DNA of 60,000 nt, from contig NC_087074.1 in assembly GCF_026151205.1 (NCBI RefSeq), positions 17,832,712 through 17,892,711 on the forward strand, in the 5' to 3' direction. Made by a program: the position numbers and the translations under genes. Numbering within the stretch: position 1 is the first letter of the stretch; each line of letters begins with the position of its first letter. The notes below the pieces were generated by a model. The model saw only the letters and a list, made by a program, of their open reading frames with translations. It searched no databases and was not told the DNA's origin. This DNA comes from Bolinopsis microptera (taxonomy: Eukaryota > Ctenophora > Tentaculata > Lobata > Bolinopsidae). Positions 10,789-21,082 of this stretch are shown here, one piece after another.

Positions 10789-10853
10789 TTAAATCAAGTG
10801 ATGTAATTGGCAGAGCACAATTAAATTTAGTGCTGCAATTGGCAGAGCACAAT
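10789..10853. repeat. Second direct repeat flanking the PHD-RT ORF
   Basis: This copy matches 6479-6555 with a few substitutions and small indels, and again contains two ATTGGCAGAGCACAAT words. It has the same orientation as the other copies. Confidence 0.65.
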
Positions 10854-10955
10854 ATTTTCAAGGAAAGTGCCCAATGGTTAGTTCCCAATGTATATTTATA
10901 GACACATTTAATAGACACACTTAAACTATCAAATGGAAAAAATAGACAAGATGGT

Positions 10956-11117
10956 GCAAGACTGGACATCAGTGCGAGATCGTTCTGGTCGCCGCTGGAC
11001 AGGGCATTCACAGATGTAAGGGTACTTCACCCTCAAGCCCAGTCCAACAGTGACAAGAGCATCTCGCAGATGTACCAATCTCACTATAAAATTTATAATA
11101 AAAGCACTTACAAGTGA
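10956..11117 (+). pseudogene. Decayed C-terminal fragment of a PHD-RT relative
   Basis: Translation from 10956 gives ARLDISARSFWSPLDRAFTD and a following VRVLHPQ, clearly homologous to RLDVSARGVWTPFDKTFLDI and IRVSHPN near the C-terminus of the 6605-9916 protein. The frame ends at a TGA at 11115. Only this piece survives, on the opposite strand to the intact element. The spaced Asp residues are conserved between the two, which supports a functional C-terminal domain in the family. Confidence 0.7.
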
Positions 11118-11655
11118 CCCATTTATGCAAGGGCTCATCTTGCAGCTAGAGGAGGCAAAGGCCCACCGATACCAGCACCATATTGATGAGATACGTAAGT
11201 TTCTAACGTGGAAAACTGGGTCCAAAGAACTAAACAGAAGCAAAATAGACCTTCTGACTAGTGTCCAGAACGATGTTGTCAGCTACTCAAAAGAAGAAAT
11301 AATCCGCTTCATGTAGTTTACTTGGAATAAACATCTCCTGCTGAACTCAAGAATAAATCAGAGTGAGGGTCAGATACTGGATAACATTGATGAAAGGAGC
11401 AAACGATTATTTCCTCGTTACTCAAGCAGAAACACGGATACTAAGGTTATGTCTCTCCTACATGGCCATGACGTCACCTTTGCAGCCTTCCAGGCAAGGG
11501 TAGCCAACAACTGCGACCCTCAGTGTCCAAATTGTAAGGTATTGGACACCAATTATCACAGACTCTTCTACTGTCCACTGTGCAGCTGCTCTTACAGGGA
11601 AACCCTGCAGGACCATTCCTTTAATGACCAACCATCATGGTCTCAAAATTTTTAA
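11050..11655 (+). pseudogene. LINE-type C-terminal fragment with one stop codon
   Basis: One frame runs from about 11050 to 11655 with a single TAG at 11314. Its end contains CDPQCPNCKVLDTNYHRLFY, a CxxC...H....C pattern like the zinc-knuckle that closes many non-LTR retrotransposon ORFs. No catalytic core is present. It overlaps the end of the preceding fragment in a different frame, so the two are probably distinct insertions. Confidence 0.5.
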
Positions 11656-12159
11656 AGAATTTTTATATAGGGTCATTGCTATATTATGTGTATATTGTTT
11701 GAATAATTTTATTTAGTTTGATAATTCAAGTGATTTCCCAGAAGTTCAATTTGACTAAACACAGAGTTATGACCCTTTTAAGATCTGGCAGATACATGAT
11801 CTCGGCACCTAATCAGTGATTTCGTCACCCAATCAGTGATCTCATCGGGAGGTATGCGCTAACGTGCAACAATGAGCCTCATTCGGCATTACCATACATG
11901 TTTGGGGATGACGATCTGATCACTTTGAGTGAATACTGATAGTGACTTTCCTTAAAATCATAGATATTCGTGTTACATCGCTTCGGTTGCTGCCCTATAA
12001 GCAGTCTCAAACCAAACAGAAGGTTGATTGAGTGAGGAGATCACTGATTAAGTGTTGGGATCAAGTATCCGCCAGATCTTAAAATGGTCATAACTCTTTA
12101 AAAAACAATTATAGTGAAAAAGAGGGAGTTGGGTCGGGGTGCCACACCCTCCGTAATAA
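11656..12159. other. Non-coding, no feature recognised
   Basis: Nothing coding is supported. The stretch lies between two LINE remnants and contains a short repeated phrase (AATCAGTGAT) near 11811-11840. Confidence 0.35.
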
Positions 12160-14575
12160 ATGGAATTTTACGAAACTTTCATTAATTCTAAGTTTGACCC
12201 ATACCTATATGGTGTGAAACTAGCTGATGTAATTCCGCTAATAAAAGATGATTCTCAGGATCCGAATATATTGAAAAACTACAGGCCAGTCTCAAACCTT
12301 ACATTCCTGGGAAAACTAATTGAAAGAGTAGTTTTAAGAAGACTTAACGAGCACCTTAGTCGGAATAACCTTAATTGTCAGGAACAGTTTGCTTACAAAA
12401 AACACCATAGCACTGAAACACTCTTGATTAAAATAGTGAACGATGTCTTAATAGCAGCAGATGAAAAAACTGCTACTGCGGTGATGCTCTTGGACCTGAG
12501 TGCTGCCTTTGATACTGTGGACCATACTTTGTTACTCCGTATCTTGAAGCAAGAAATAGGAATCAGAGGAACTGCTCTTAGCTGGTGCACCAGCTTCCTT
12601 AAAGGACGTTGTCAGCGGACTAGACTCGGCAAATCTGTCTCTGAAACAATAACTATCCGATTTGGAGTTCCTCAGGGCTCTGTTTTAGGCCGGTACTCTT
12701 CAACATCTATATCAGATCGTTGTACAGATGTGTTAAAGAATCTGGTTTCTCCATTATTGGTTATGCAGATGATCATCAAATCATGAAATCTTTCAAACCC
12801 TCTGATCAGGTCAAAACCTTAACCAATCAGCTGAGAAACTGCTCATTTTGGGCGTGGCGCTGAGCCCATTTTACTAACTTTTGATAGGATTGTGATAGAG
12901 TCTTTGGAGAGAGTGCAAAAGAACCGCAATTGGCATATTTATATATGACTTATGAAGAAACATATGCCTTAAAGTGCTTGCTTTTTCAGTTATTGGCGAA
13001 AAACTGATTTTCGGTTCCAGAAATCATGCAAAACTATGGGTATGTGGTATATTGAGCTATGAAGGCCCTAGAGATTTTTGAATAAGTGCAAATTGTGCAG
13101 AATGGCCATGTTTATATACAACTTATGAAGCAACATGCACCCTAAAATGCTTACTTTTCGAGTTATTAACATAGAACGGGAGGCAAAAATGGCTGATATA
13201 ACCAAGTTTGCTCTATTTTGTGCAAATTTTCTCTGTTTTTTTCCCCAAATAACTCGAAAAGTAAGCATTTTAGGGTGCATGTTGCTTCATAAGTTGTATA
13301 TAAACATGGCCATTCTGTACAATTTGCACTTATTCAAAAATCTCTAGGGCCTTCATAGCCCAATATACCAGATACCCATATTTTTGCATGATTTCTGGAA
13401 CCGAAAATCAGTTTTTCGCCAATAACTGAAAAAGCAAGCACTTTAAGGCATATGTTTCTTCGTAAGTCATATATAAATATGCCAATTGCGGTTCTTTTGC
13501 ACTCTCCCCAAAGACTCTATCACAATCCTATCAAAAGTTAGTAAAATGGGCTCAGCGCCACGCCCAAAATGGTTTTTGGCGAATTTCTCGAAAAGTAAGG
13601 ATTTTAGGCCATGTGTTGATCAATAACTCTTATATAAACATGCATATGCGGCTTCGTTTAAGCTTATTTTGAAGTCTCTACGACCTTCAGAAGCAAGGGG
13701 TCAGTTACGTTATTGGGTCAATATGGGCGTGGCCCTCCTGGGTTTTGCCCACGGTAAAAAAAAATGTCTCCAACCGAAAATTGTTTATTCATACCTTTGG
13801 GAAGGTCTGTGCAAAGTTTCGTGAGTATCTGAAGATTTGCAGGCAGCTGTCCTTAAATGACTGGACTATCATAGTCTTTGGACCTAGTAAAATGCTCAGT
13901 GAGATAGAACTTCATGGCGTTGATATAGCTCCTAACACTTTGGTAATGTTTGTGCCTACTGTTAAGAACCTTGGATTAGTAATGGACAATCAGCTGGTAT
14001 TTGATAAACAGATCGTAAATCTCAAGAAGAAATGTTTTCATACGTTATGTAATATCAGAAAAATCAGATTTCTACTGAGTCCCAAACAGATTAAGATCAT
14101 TGTTAACAGTCTAGTAGTGTCATGTCTAGATTACTGTAACGGTCTGTACTTTGGTATCGGCGAGAAGCTGCTGCATCAGCTCCAGTTACTTCAGAATGCT
14201 GCTGCAAAAGCTGTCACTGGTAAATATAAACATGACCATCTTGATGATGACCTGATAAAGCTTCACTGGTTAGATGTAAAGAAAAGGATTGTCTTCAAAA
14301 TCTTATTACTATCTCACAAGTCACTGTTAGGATTGGCACCAATTTATCTGCAGGACATGTTCAAGTATGCTCATCATGGTCACTCATTGAAGCTTATTGT
14401 TCCTTCTTGTAATTCAAAGTTTGGTGAGCGTAGCTTCTCTGTAGTGGCTCCAAAGATCTACAATCGTCTGCCTGTTACCATCACCTCTGCTCAATCTGTG
14501 GAATGTTTTAAAGCTTTTCTAAAAACTTACCTTTTCAAAATGTCTCCAGATGAACTTGGAAAACTTTATCGATAA
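12160..14575 (+). pseudogene. CR1/L2-like LINE reverse transcriptase, split by an insertion
   Basis: The 5' part (12160-about 12690) shows NYRPVSNLTFLGKLIERVV, the HSTETLL block, LLDLSAAFDTVDH (first catalytic Asp) and FGVPQGSVLG. A one-base frameshift near 12690 follows; in the next frame IIGYADDHQIMKS supplies the YADD box. The frame then runs into a foldback element at 12844 and stops. LINE coding resumes at about 13830, with its own frame damage, and runs to the C-terminal RSFSVVAPKIYNRLP block, ending at 14573. The N-terminal endonuclease is absent. The catalytic order and the clade-typical wording place it in the CR1/L2 group; it is not functional. Confidence 0.8.
12844..13571. mobile_element. 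Foldback element: 324-bp inverted arms, 80-bp loop
   Basis: The left arm 12844-13167 and right arm 13248-13571 are reverse complements with only a few mismatches by eye. The arms start and end with CATTTTGGGCGTGGCGC. Within each arm a degenerate module recurs at roughly 160-base spacing: CTCGAAAAGTAAG...TTTAGG...TATATAAACATG-like words at about 13250, 13414 and, just outside the right arm, 13575. The element interrupts a LINE reverse transcriptase, so it is younger than that LINE. It has no protein-coding capacity; the open frames inside arise from the inverted symmetry. Confidence 0.9.
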
Positions 14576-15508
14576 CTATTGTGGTCATATTTGGAATTCG
14601 ATATTTGCATAATATATTTAAGTACCATTTTCGGGCTTTAGTATTGACGATATATTTTCAAGCATATGTTATTTTTTAGCTCAGTATTCATGATATTTTC
14701 TGGGATGACTAGTTCAAACACTGCTGAGTATAAGATTTATCTTAAAAGCGGTGTTATTAAATTTCAATTTATTATTATTATTATATTCTCTGAAATTGTA
14801 TTAGAAACAACTAGAAAGTCGATTTCGTGAAAATTTCTTGAAGACCCCCTTAACTCAGTTTTGAGAAGTTGGTTTGTTATTAAATTCTAGAGAACTTCCT
14901 TAAATTTTCTATTTAAACACAAATATACATGATAACAAGCTCCTGTTTTGAAAGAACTATGTATTGAGGATGGTTTTCTTTATAATGTTTTGTCTCCATA
15001 CAACTTTGCTGTTGAATGAGCTGTGCTACAGTAGCGTTGGTGAAATCGAATATCAATTTTAATCTTCAATTTAGTGGTCTACAGGTCTCTACATTGAGCA
15101 GTATTATGAAATGATATTGCAAAACATTTATGGCTGCACTGAAAGCGTTAAACATGTGTACCTCATTGTCCCATCAACTGTGTAGGCTTAAATGTTTTTA
15201 ATATAAGTTTTTTTTCCTCCTGCAATGACATACGATTCATTGTATTTTGTGTTTATCGGGTTTATAAATCGTTTCATTCGTAGGTAAGTTAAACATCGAC
15301 ATGTGATAATCAAGTTCTGCTGAACATGGCAATGTGAAATGGGGGTATCTTATTGTGGTATCACTTGATAATGGTAAGATTTCTTGAGTTATCATATCAA
15401 TTTTGTGATACTTACATTTAATCAAATTTGATCTGATTTAAATGATTATTTGGCTGAACAAACAAGCCATATTTACTTGTTAACAAGCATCTTGAAACTA
15501 ATTTTCAG
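14576..15508. other. Intergenic or 5' intronic sequence
   Basis: No exon can be assigned with confidence. The first recognised exon of the next gene begins at 15509 in an open phase without an ATG, so an upstream exon of that gene should lie here or further left. Confidence 0.4.
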
Positions 15509-18500
15509 GAAATTGAGGGTCAAGAAATTGCAGATAAAAGTAAGTTTTCCAAGAGGTCCTCATTCAAGAAGTCAAAGCATAAGACTATTGAACCTATTCC
15601 TGTTGTTAAAGAAAATGAAAGTAACGGGGAAGCTGAAATTGCTGCTTCCAAGAAAGAACTGTCTTCTATATATTCACACAGGTTTGATTGTTGATAATTT
15701 TTGTTGATGATTTTATTTCATAGAATGCCTACAGAACATAATCGAATTTTCTTTAGCTGTCCAAATAATACTTCCTTCAAGAAAAAACCTGAAATCCGGG
15801 GGTGGCTTTTCCTATTATTTAAAAAACAGAAACCTGTATATGGTCAATTTATCTCAAGAGCACTCAAAGCTTCAAACAATCTTTGCGCAAAATAACCGTT
15901 TTTAGCCATAATCGGACATTTGAGATTTTTAGGAAATCATAAGAAAACAATCAAATAAAACATTTTTGCACACATTATCAAATTCTTTCAGGAATGAGGA
16001 AAACCTTCTCATCAAACACCGACCAGGCAAGAGGTCTGTAACATTCAGCAGTGACCCAGTAAGGATTGAATATGCAGCACCTAGGACATTTACCCGTCAC
16101 TACATTAAGTCTAACCACAAAAAGAAGAAAGATACTATCCATAGTGAAGGACTGATCATGCTTATGAATAACCCAGAAGTCTTACAACGCCTTGATCAGG
16201 ATGCTGCAAAACCTGCTAAACCAGCTGACCAATCAACTCCTGATTCAGATCTAAGCCTCAAGCCTAACTTGAATGATCAAATAAAGATAAGCTTCTTTAA
16301 ACCTCCTATTGCTGGCAGTTACGTTCCCTTATCCTCAATTAAAGATGGTAGTGATGGTGAAAGCAATTCTAGTGAAGAGAGTAGTGAGGAAAATGTTTAT
16401 GTTGTGGGTCAGTCAGAGCATGACGAGGAATGTTTGAACATTCTTAGCAATGGTCTTGACGACGATGATGAAGAAGATGATAGCTTCTTTAGTAAATCAA
16501 ATCCATTAAAAGAGACAAACATTGATGATGTTATTTTCAGTGCAAAAATGACAGAGGTCATTGAAAAATCCTCTCCCAGAAAATTCAAAGAAACAAGTCT
16601 GATTGAGCTTCCTGCTCCCCCGCCTCCTGCTCCCCTGCCTCTGGAACTTGCACCTGAACATGATCCTTCACTTGATCATGTACCACCTACTGCTGAAGAA
16701 TCAGAGGAATCAGAGGAATCGTCCATGGGATCTGTTGACAGTGGCATACACGAAACTGGAACAGATCATGATAGCCCTGCAGAGGAACGCTTGCCAACAG
16801 TTTCTACTAAACCAACACCACCGCCAAAACCATCCACCTCTGCAGGTGAACTGCCCAAAAACAGTGTTGAAAAGTCTTCGCCTGATGAAATGTCTGCTTC
16901 AACCAAGCCAACCATTGCACTCAAGCCTAAACCACAAGTCACCCTACGGCACCAATTGACAACTAAGGAACAAGTTGTCACCAAACCCCAAGTTGTTGCT
17001 AAACCTCAGGTTGTTGCCCCTAAACCACAGGTTGTTGCTAAACCGCAGGTTGGTGCAGCTAAACCCCAAGTTGTTGCTAAACCGCAGGTTGTTGCTAAAC
17101 CACAGGTTGTTGCTAAACCGCAGGTTGGTGCAGCTAAACCACAGGTTGTTGCTAAACCGCAGGTTGTTGCTAAACCACAACTTCATGTTCCTGCTCAGCC
17201 AAGGTGGCAGCGCCCAATTCCTACCCTGTCCAAACCATTGCAGCAAGTGTCACCTCAACCTATACAAGTAGAACAGGAAGAAGAAACTGATTCAGGAAGT
17301 GAAGAATCTGAAACTAGCAGTATTAGCAGTGATGATAGACCACCCTCACCTGATGGGCACGAAATGACCTACCTCCAGTACGATGAAGAGCCTATGCTAC
17401 CCAAATACAAAAAAGATATCCAAATTGAGAAAATAGAGGAAGCTCTAAAAATCGGTCAACCTCCTAATTCTGATAACAATTCCCCTGTTCAAAACAGTGG
17501 ACCCACACCTCCTAGTGATTTGCAGATGAGAGATGAGTTTGCTCCTATATTGAGACCAAAGGCCCCAACACCAGAAATTCCCAGAACGTCTCTCGAAAAT
17601 TTCTTTGGTCCCAATTCAGATGGCTCTGTCAGGGATAGCAGACGTGACAGCAAACGAGATAGTCAACTATTAGAAAGACATGAAATGGAACAAAAACAAC
17701 TGAGGGAACTACAGAAGCTAAAGCAAATAGAAGAGCAACAACTGAAAGACCTTAAGATGCAGCAAGAGATAGAAAAACAGAAACTTGTAGCTATTCAGGC
17801 TCAACAACACATCCAAAGGCAGATGGATATAAAGAGACAGCAAGAATTGCAACTACAGATTGAAAGAGAACAACTCCAAGAGTTGCAAAGGCACAGGGAA
17901 TTACAGCAGATCCAAGAAATGCAAAGGTTGGAACTCATCAAAATTCAAGAAGAAGAAAGGAGGCGCGAAGTTGAAGCCCAACGTGAATACCAACGGCAGG
18001 TGGAAGAACAGAAACAAATGGACACAAAACTTAATTTGGACAGGGAGAGGGTCGAACAAGATCGCCAAGCTGAATTAGAAAGACATAGAACAGATGAATT
18101 AGAAAAACAGAAACAACTAGACCTCATCAAACAAATTGAAGCTGAAAAACAGAGACAGTTTGAGAAAGACAGGCAATGGCAATTAGAAGCTGAAAACTCG
18201 AAATATGCGCATCAAGCACAGCAAAGTGCACAGCTAAATGCTGATTTCGAGGACATAGACAGCCTGTTGGAGGGTCTAATGGAGCTAGATCCTATCATCA
18301 GTCAACAGAAACACAATCAGCAGCAACGACTTCAGCAATTCGGTGGGTAGTTATAGTGTTTACTTTCATTAAAAAACTTTATCTAGCTAAAATTGTTCAG
18401 GAACAATTAAATCATATCTGTAATAATCTTCTTTTTCTTTATAAAAAGTCAGGATAGGAATTCCTGGTTCAACATAATGTGATTTCAATAGGGCCTCAAA

Positions 18501-19093
18501 ATGATGTTAACATTGTCCTTATTCATATAGGAAACAACTTTATCACGTACTCTAAAGTTAAGCTCCGTCATAATAATATAATATACTTGAAGCGAAAATA
18601 TACGTCTCTCGGGCGATTCCGTTATTAGTATTTAAATCTATAGGTAAATAGGTACTGAAATTCTCTCATTAATTAATTAATTAATTAATTAATTACTAAT
18701 TAGTACTTCAGTAATAATAATTAAATATGTTAATCTTGTTCCACCTGACCCTTGTTCCTTCAGAGGCGGAATTAATTAGAAGTCGACAGCGTGAGGAAGA
18801 AAATAAGAGGCTAAGAGAGGAGGAGGAAGCCCGTGGACTGCAGAAAGAAAAAGAGCGCATTGAGAACTCTAAACTGGAAAATCAGCGCATATCTGCAGAT
18901 CAGAAGAAACTATCTGATCTGGAGGCCCTCAGAGAGCGCAAGAGGAAAATGAGAGAAATGTCATTGGACGAAGTGTTAAAGTTGCAAAAGGAGAAGAAGA
19001 AAGGTTCTCCCACCCCTTCAATCCGATCTGAGAGTATTTCCTACGCTAGCTTGAAAAGGAACTCTAATGAATCACTTCACAGTGTTTCTGCTA
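15509..19093 (+). CDS. Disordered, coiled-coil scaffold-like protein (5' exons)
   Basis: Three exons join in frame: 15509-15681, 15992-18342 and 18764-19093 (phases 2 then 1, all GT-AG). The first exon lacks an ATG, so the true start is upstream. The protein opens with a Lys/Ser-rich stretch, then KRSVTFSSDP, which fits an RVxF-type PP1-docking motif. Acidic Ser/Glu runs and proline-rich PAPPPPAPLP follow. Next comes a block of about a dozen KPQVVA-type repeats, then a Glu/Gln/Arg-rich helical region of some 200 residues. DIDSLLEGLMELD after the coiled coil resembles an LD-type leucine motif. I do not recognise the family; a cytoskeletal or adhesion adaptor is a guess from composition. The third exon continues the coiled coil (REEENKRLREEEEARG). 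Confidence 0.75.
16968..17180 (+). repeat. 18-bp coding minisatellite (KPQVVA repeats)
   Basis: About a dozen tandem units of AAACCACAGGTTGTTGCT and close variants encode KPQVVA, with occasional QVGAA and QVVAP units. The array stays in frame inside the scaffold gene's large exon, so its copy number can change without breaking the frame. Confidence 0.85.
18371..18592. repeat. 222-bp duplicated segment, copy 1
   Basis: By eye it is identical base for base to 24757-24978. It lies in the intron after the big scaffold exon. It includes the short palindrome AATTGTTCAGGAACAATT. No terminal inverted repeats or target duplications are visible. A (TTAA)n tract follows at 18668-18695. Confidence 0.9.
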
Positions 19094-19483
19094 GTGAGTT
19101 GACTTTACGTTTTTAAAACAGGGGGGGGGGCAGGGGGCATAATCAGAGTGCAAACTTGTTGGAGGCCAAATTGAACTGCTTATATTATAATATACATAAT
19201 ATTATTGAAAGGATTTCCTGGTCATCTTTCCTTAAACTATCGATATCTTCGCTTCACTTTCCCACAAATGAATTTAAACACTATATTGCCCTAAATCTAA
19301 TAATCCATACGACCCCACTCCTGAGTGAAGATTGTGATATAATGTGATAATGTGATATGATGTTGTTATGTGATGTGGTATTGTGGTGTAGGTCCTACAG
19401 GTCAGTAACAACATCCCCGTAACCTGACCCTCAAATATCCTCTCCGCCTCGACTCCAGGTGGTTTTAATTATATCATTCCCTA

Positions 19484-19823
19484 ACTTGGCCCACAGCCAG
19501 ACTCTGTGTAGTGTACAACTTGGCACACAGCCAGACTCTGTGTAGTGTACTACTTGGCAGACAGCCAGACTCTGTGTAGTGTACAACTTGGCACACAGCC
19601 AGACTCTGTGTAGTGTACAACTTGGCAGACAGCCAGACTCTGTGTAGTGTACAACTTGGCACACAGCCAGACTCTGTGTAGTGTATAACTTGGCACACAG
19701 CCAGACTCTGTGTAGTGTGCAACTTGGCACACAGCCAGACTCTGTGTAGTGTACAACGTGGCACACAGCCAGACTCTGTGTAGTGTACAACTTGGCACAC
19801 AGCCAGACTCTGTGTAGTGTACA
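19484..19823. repeat. 34-bp minisatellite, ten copies
   Basis: Ten near-identical tandem units containing CACAGCCAGACTCTGTGTAG fill 340 bases. The overlapping minus-strand open frames reading YTTQSLAVC-type repeats are by-products of the array. It lies in the long intron of the scaffold gene. A G10 run is at 19121-19130. Confidence 0.95.
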
Positions 19824-20185
19824 CTTGGTACTAGTGTCTGCAACTTGTTATACTTTTAGCACATTAAAGAGCTCTTTATAGCTGACAAGCATTGAACAAT
19901 GAAGAGGTGAGAGTAGCGACTAATACAACGATGTGCATTAGTAACAATGTAGTAACCATTAACCAGTAATGTGTAAAATGTGATGTCAACCTGTCTAATA
20001 TGTTTAATATTAATTATCCAATTAGTTCTTGAATAACTGAAAGAGGAGCAGAAATATGTTTGTAACAGTGTTTATAGTGACTACAATTGAACTAAGTGTC
20101 GAAATAAGTAAATCATGCTGTTTCCTTACCTAGGGTAGTAGGATATCAGGTTATTAGGGCCTTTTTCATATATCTAGCTGGAACA

Positions 20186-20455
20186 ACAACAAGATACAAG
20201 GGCAGGTCTCTCCCGAACGTTGGGATCGTCTGAGGTTCTTATCTCCTTTTCAGTAACCCTAAGCCACTCTGTGCCGAGACACTATACTAGCTGTAGGGGG
20301 GTTAGTCCTACGCGTACGAGCCAGAGAGTGTGTATCACCAGCCGAAGCTGTGCCAAATCACAGCTTGGTAACTGGCCGACTTGCATCCATCCGGATCTGA
20401 ACCCGGGTCTTCTGCTTGGTAGGCGATCGTGTTACCACTACACCACCCGGCCGGT
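20186..20455 (-). mobile_element. tRNA-Gly-derived SINE with 15-bp target duplication
   Basis: On the minus strand the element starts with CCGGCCGGGTGGTGTAGTGG, which includes a pol III A-box. It is followed by TCGCCTACCAAGCAGAAGACC and a B-box, GGTTCAGATCC. The spacing and wording match a tRNA-Gly body with ACC in the anticodon position. A tRNA-unrelated body of about 200 bases follows. Perfect direct repeats TATCTAGCTGGAACA lie on both sides (20171-20185 and 20456-20470), marking LINE-mediated insertion. It sits antisense in the scaffold gene's long intron. Confidence 0.9.
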
Positions 20456-20511
20456 TATCTAGCTGGAACAGCCAGATAAAAAACTGTCCTATAATGTTAA
20501 TGAACTAAGAT

Positions 20512-20590
20512 GGGGGGGGGGGGGGGCCGGGGTCCAACCCGATGTCCGATATGAGGGTTGATGAGGCCAAAATCGGAATCGGAAAAATCG
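20512..20590. repeat. G15 run plus CCGATATGAGGGTTGAT repeat, copy 1
   Basis: A run of 15 G is followed by GGTCCAACCCGAT and a core CCGATATGAGGGTTGATGAG that recurs at 23718-23790 in the same orientation. At that second copy the GGTCCAACCCGAT word is inverted and followed by 15 C. The two copies bracket the CT-rich tract. Confidence 0.75.
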
Positions 20591-21082
20591 GAAAATTGAG
20601 AAATTTACAGAATCGATCTCTAAAACCTCTCAGACGTGATATAATTCAACCAGAACCCCTACATATGCTATATTGTTATGAGAAAACGAACCAATAAGAC
20701 ATTCCAATAGTATGTTTTATGTGTTTTGTCCATTGCAGGGGCTAGTATGCTCACTACTAGTTGGAGTTATCTTGTACTCCCAGACCCGAGTGCTTTGGCC
20801 TCTTGACGTGAGATCGGTTTTTTCTGCTCATTAATTTTATCCCTGTTACTTGTTATTATGTATTAGTACAACACTAGGTACCGGGTTATATTTTGTGGTC
20901 CGGTCTCTAAACAAACCATAATATCACTAGTACACTGCACCTTAAATGTATAGTCAAGTACATTTGTATCGTAACACATGCTTGGGGATCATGTTTTGTG
21001 TCCGTTCGTTACCCTATATTTTCAAAACGGACAAAAAGTAGTGCGGACAAAAACGGACAAAAACAGACAAAACATTTAGATG

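Noticed and set aside
13068-13347. Pair of 70-residue open frames on opposite strands
   Set aside because: They mirror each other because they lie in the inverted arms of the foldback element.
19431-19843. Three overlapping repeat-protein frames on the minus strand
   Set aside because: They come from the 34-bp minisatellite read in three frames; no start or splice context supports expression.
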